From positions 310,001-374,000 of the forward strand of contig JADKKR010000002.1 in NCBI GenBank assembly GCA_016720395.1: a DNA stretch of 64,000 bases, written 5' to 3'. Position 1 is the first letter of the stretch, and the number at the start of each line of letters is the position of its first letter. The notes below the pieces were generated by a model. That model did no database searches, was not told where the DNA came from, and saw nothing but the letters and a program-made list of their open reading frames with translations. This document shows, piece by piece, positions 57,553 to 64,000 of this stretch. Source of the DNA: Geobacteraceae bacterium. Its GTDB lineage: Bacteria; Desulfobacterota; Desulfuromonadia; Geobacterales; Pseudopelobacteraceae. The position numbers and the translations under genes were made by a program.

Positions 57553-58657
57553 ATGCGACTCAAACATCTGCTGGTGTCCAGCTTCAGGAATATCGAGATG
57601 ATTCGGGTCGAGCCGGGCAAGCGCTTCAACCTGCTGTACGGTTTCAACGGCCAGGGAAAGACAAATTTCCTGGAAGCGATCTATCTGCTGGGAAATCCCC
57701 GTTCCTTCAGAGCGTCACGCCTGCCGGAATTTCTCAGGCACGGCACCGCCCAGGCACTGGTGTGCGGAGAGGTGGAATCCTGCGGAACGGTCAGCCAGAT
57801 CCGGCTGACACTGGAGCATGCCGGGCGGCGGGTCGAGATAGATCAGAAGGGGATCAAGCGGGCTTCGGACCTGCATGGCAAACTGAATGCGGTCGTGTTC
57901 TCACCTGACGACACGAGCATGGTCAAATCAGGACCTGAGGCCCGGCGGCGCTACCTGGACCGGGCGGTCTACACCGGTGACATCGGTTATCTGCACTGTT
58001 GGCATGAGTACCACCGGATCCTCAAACAGCGCAACCATCTCCTGAAAAGCCCTGACAAGGCCGGGATGGATGTCTGGACCGAGAAGCTTGCCGCAGCAGG
58101 CGCCGAGGTGATTGAACGCCGCCAGCGCTACGTGGGGCTGCTTGACAGGCAGTTGCAGCAGCACTACGAAACCATTTCCGGCGGGAGTGAAACTGCCGGG
58201 ATCAGCTATCATCCCGAAGGCATCCAGGCTGCGGACCGTGCCGGAATCCGGGATGAACTGCTGCAGCTCTTCGAGCGCCACGCCAGAAGTGATGAACGCT
58301 ACGGAACGACCACCGCCGGCCCGCACCGCGATGATCTGCTACTCAGCCTTGATAACCGGCCACTGAAGGCCTTCGGTTCACAGGGCCAGCAGAAAAGCTT
58401 CGTACTGGCCCTCAAGATGGCCGAGATGGAGAATCTCCAGACTATCTTCAATGAGCCGCCGCTGCTGCTGCTGGACGATATGAGTTCCGAGCTGGATGCG
58501 CAGCGTAACAGCAACCTGATGACCTTCCTGACTTCCCGGGATATCCAGGTATTTATCACCACCACCGAACCATCACCGGCTCTGGTGGCTGCAACAGCAC
58601 ACTGCTCCGTCTTCCGCGTGGAAAACGGTAATCTGACGTCTGAGGGAAACAAAACGC

Positions 58658-58665
<8 letters not shown>
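57553..58665 (+). CDS. recF: DNA replication and repair protein RecF
   Basis: A 370-residue SMC-like ATPase that helps load RecA at gaps. Walker A is GFNGQGKTN near residues 29-37; the signature and Walker B are in 'KAFGSQGQQKSFVLALKMAE' and 'PLLLLDDMSSELDAQR'. Start ATG 57553 lacks a strong ribosome site and lies close behind dnaN, suggesting coupling. The end overlaps gyrB by 8 bases. Confidence 0.96.
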
Positions 58666-61060
<2,395 letters not shown>

Positions 61061-61122
61061 GGCAAGTTGTAGTAGGTGTACCCATAAAGTGGTTTTGCCC
61101 TACAAAAACCAGAAATAGGTAT

Positions 61123-61159
61123 AAGGCGCTTCTCTGAAATTTCAGGGGGCGCCTTTTTT
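61123..61159 (+). terminator. Terminator after gyrB
   Basis: AAGGCGC pairs with GCGCCTT, with CTGAAATTTCAG as the inner self-complementary part, then TTTTTT. The following gap to 61401 is AT-rich, with no gene and no promoter I would trust. Confidence 0.85.
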
Positions 61160-61401
61160 AATGAGCCATCAGATTGTCGGGGAATCTTGAAATAATAAGT
61201 ACCTCCAGAAAAGTCTTTGCAGTGGCTAATCGCAGTATTCTCTGATAAATATAAAATTCAGTTAACATAAAGAATGCTTTGAGCTTTCATTTCTATTCAT
61301 GCCATATAGTCTGCCAACAATTATTTTGATTCGTGTCCCTGCTTAAGGCATAGCGGATGTACCATGCGCAAGTATTTTTGTCTGTTCAGGAGGTATAGAT
61401 C

Positions 61402-63468
<2,067 letters not shown>

Positions 63469-63528
63469 AACATTAAGGCCAACTTGTAGCCGCAGGAAAT
63501 CTGCTACGTGTTCTTCAGGGAAAGCGAC

Positions 63529-63789
63529 ATGAAAGCTGAAATCCATTCGATAACGTACCGGATACCCTTGACGGATGCCCAGCAGGCAAGGCTTGACAGG
63601 AAATGGCCGGACGGCGACCCGCTCATTTCCTATGAGCGGATTGAGGCGCTGCTGGCACCGCTGCCGGTCGAAAACCTTGACTGGTCCCACCACTCGGGGC
63701 AATTTCTGTATGTTACCGTGTACGGTGACGACATCGAGGGCACCGTTGCCGAGGTTGTGGAGCGGCTCGAAAGGAAGTTGGGGAAATAA
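63529..63789 (+). CDS. Small protein of unknown function
   Basis: An 86-residue protein, start ATG 63529 after AGGGA. It has mixed charge and no signal peptide or cysteine. It reads like a compact alpha/beta domain: a strand (KAEIHSITYRI), helix, 'PLPVENLDWSHHSGQFLYVT' and a C-terminal charged helix (VAEVVERLERKLGK). I do not recognise a family. It follows the kinase gene by 60 bases and may be co-transcribed with it. Confidence 0.6.
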   Translation: MKAEIHSITYRIPLTDAQQARLDRKWPDGDPLISYERIEALLAPLPVENLDWSHHSGQFLYVTVYGDDIEGTVAEVVERLERKLGK

Positions 63790-63908
63790 TCCGTGCCGTT
63801 TCCCTGATTGTTGAAGTCTGGCGGGAGTCCATGCTACGTTACCGCCGGAAATGGAAGAATCATGAAAACAGCGCGGAGATAATTTTACCGGATACAGAGG
63901 GGGTTGCT

Positions 63909-64000
63909 ATGGAAATGTCGACAGAGTTCACGGCACTGGTGGTGGAGAAGTCAGTCGAGAAGCTGGTTACGCGCGGGATCAGGACCCGCAGTATCGCCGA
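63909..64000 (+). CDS. Start of a gene, possibly a YhdH/AcuI-type quinone oxidoreductase (cut by window end)
   Basis: ATG 63909 follows GAGGGGG and the frame is open to the last base: MEMSTEFTALVVEKSVEKLV then TRGIRTRSIA. The opening 'FxALVVEK...' followed by a basic strand resembles the N-terminus of YhdH/AcuI medium-chain reductases (acryloyl-CoA reductase), but only 30 residues are visible, so this is a weak guess. Confidence 0.4.
   Translation, partial: MEMSTEFTALVVEKSVEKLVTRGIRTRSIA

Overview
The window looks like the replication-origin region of a Geobacter/Pelobacter-type anaerobe (Desulfuromonadota). The protein families point there: a type II secretion system (T2SS) with GspN and a separate MshEN-domain protein, futalosine-route menaquinone synthesis (MqnC), GTP-dependent PEP carboxykinase, an alpha-glucan phosphorylase, molybdopterin genes, a diheme cytochrome lipoprotein and many Fe-S proteins. 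GC is high, around 60% in the lines I counted. The assignment is by family content, not by a database match.

Layout. 1-5.1 kb (+): end of gspC, then gspD, gspE (broken by one extra base) and gspF. 5.3-9.6 kb (+): a beta-CASP nuclease and glycogen phosphorylase. 9.75-13.9 kb (-): an ABC-F ATPase, a macro-domain protein, a ferredoxin-like protein and a YgbA-like protein. 14-16 kb (+): mobB, moaA and a MOSC protein. 16.2-19.6 kb (+): ftsK and a nitrilase. 19.6-23.6 kb (+): tolQ-tolR-tolA-tolB-pal. 23.8-31.5 kb: a mixed block with pckG, hypA, small lipoproteins, tatD, a glycosyltransferase and a cardiolipin synthase. 31.5-31.7 kb (-): a tiny stand-alone zinc-ribbon gene with an in-frame UGA followed by a SECIS-like hairpin. 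31.75-47.97 kb (-): twenty colinear genes with no gap over 29 bases. They include mqnC, rnd, a split ArnA with an ArnC-like transferase, gspH-I-J-K-L-M-N, nadD, rsfS, rlmH and gpmI. 48.2-54.5 kb (-): rsmG, mnmG, mnmE, yidC (frameshifted near its start), yidD, rnpA, rpmH, with two perfect parS sites. 54.5-56.4 kb: oriC, with DnaA boxes on both sides of dnaA. 54.9-61.1 kb (+): dnaA, dnaN, recF, gyrB. 61.4-64 kb (+): a hybrid histidine kinase, a small unknown protein and the start of a possible quinone oxidoreductase.

Genes diverge from oriC: everything from 54.5 down to 31.5 kb is on the minus strand and everything from 54.9 kb on is on the plus strand, as expected for leading-strand coding. 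The T2SS is split into two loci (C-D-E-F at the left, H-I-J-K-L-M-N near 40 kb, opposite strands), and the major pseudopilin GspG is not in the window. Four intergenic inverted repeats of one shared design lie between 9.6 and 18.8 kb. I found no tRNA, rRNA, insertion sequence or CRISPR array.

The item most worth following is the UGA-containing 46-codon gene at 31540-31680, a candidate for an undescribed selenoprotein. Next are the repeat family, the two one-base frameshifts in otherwise conserved genes, and the parS sites without parAB beside rsmG.
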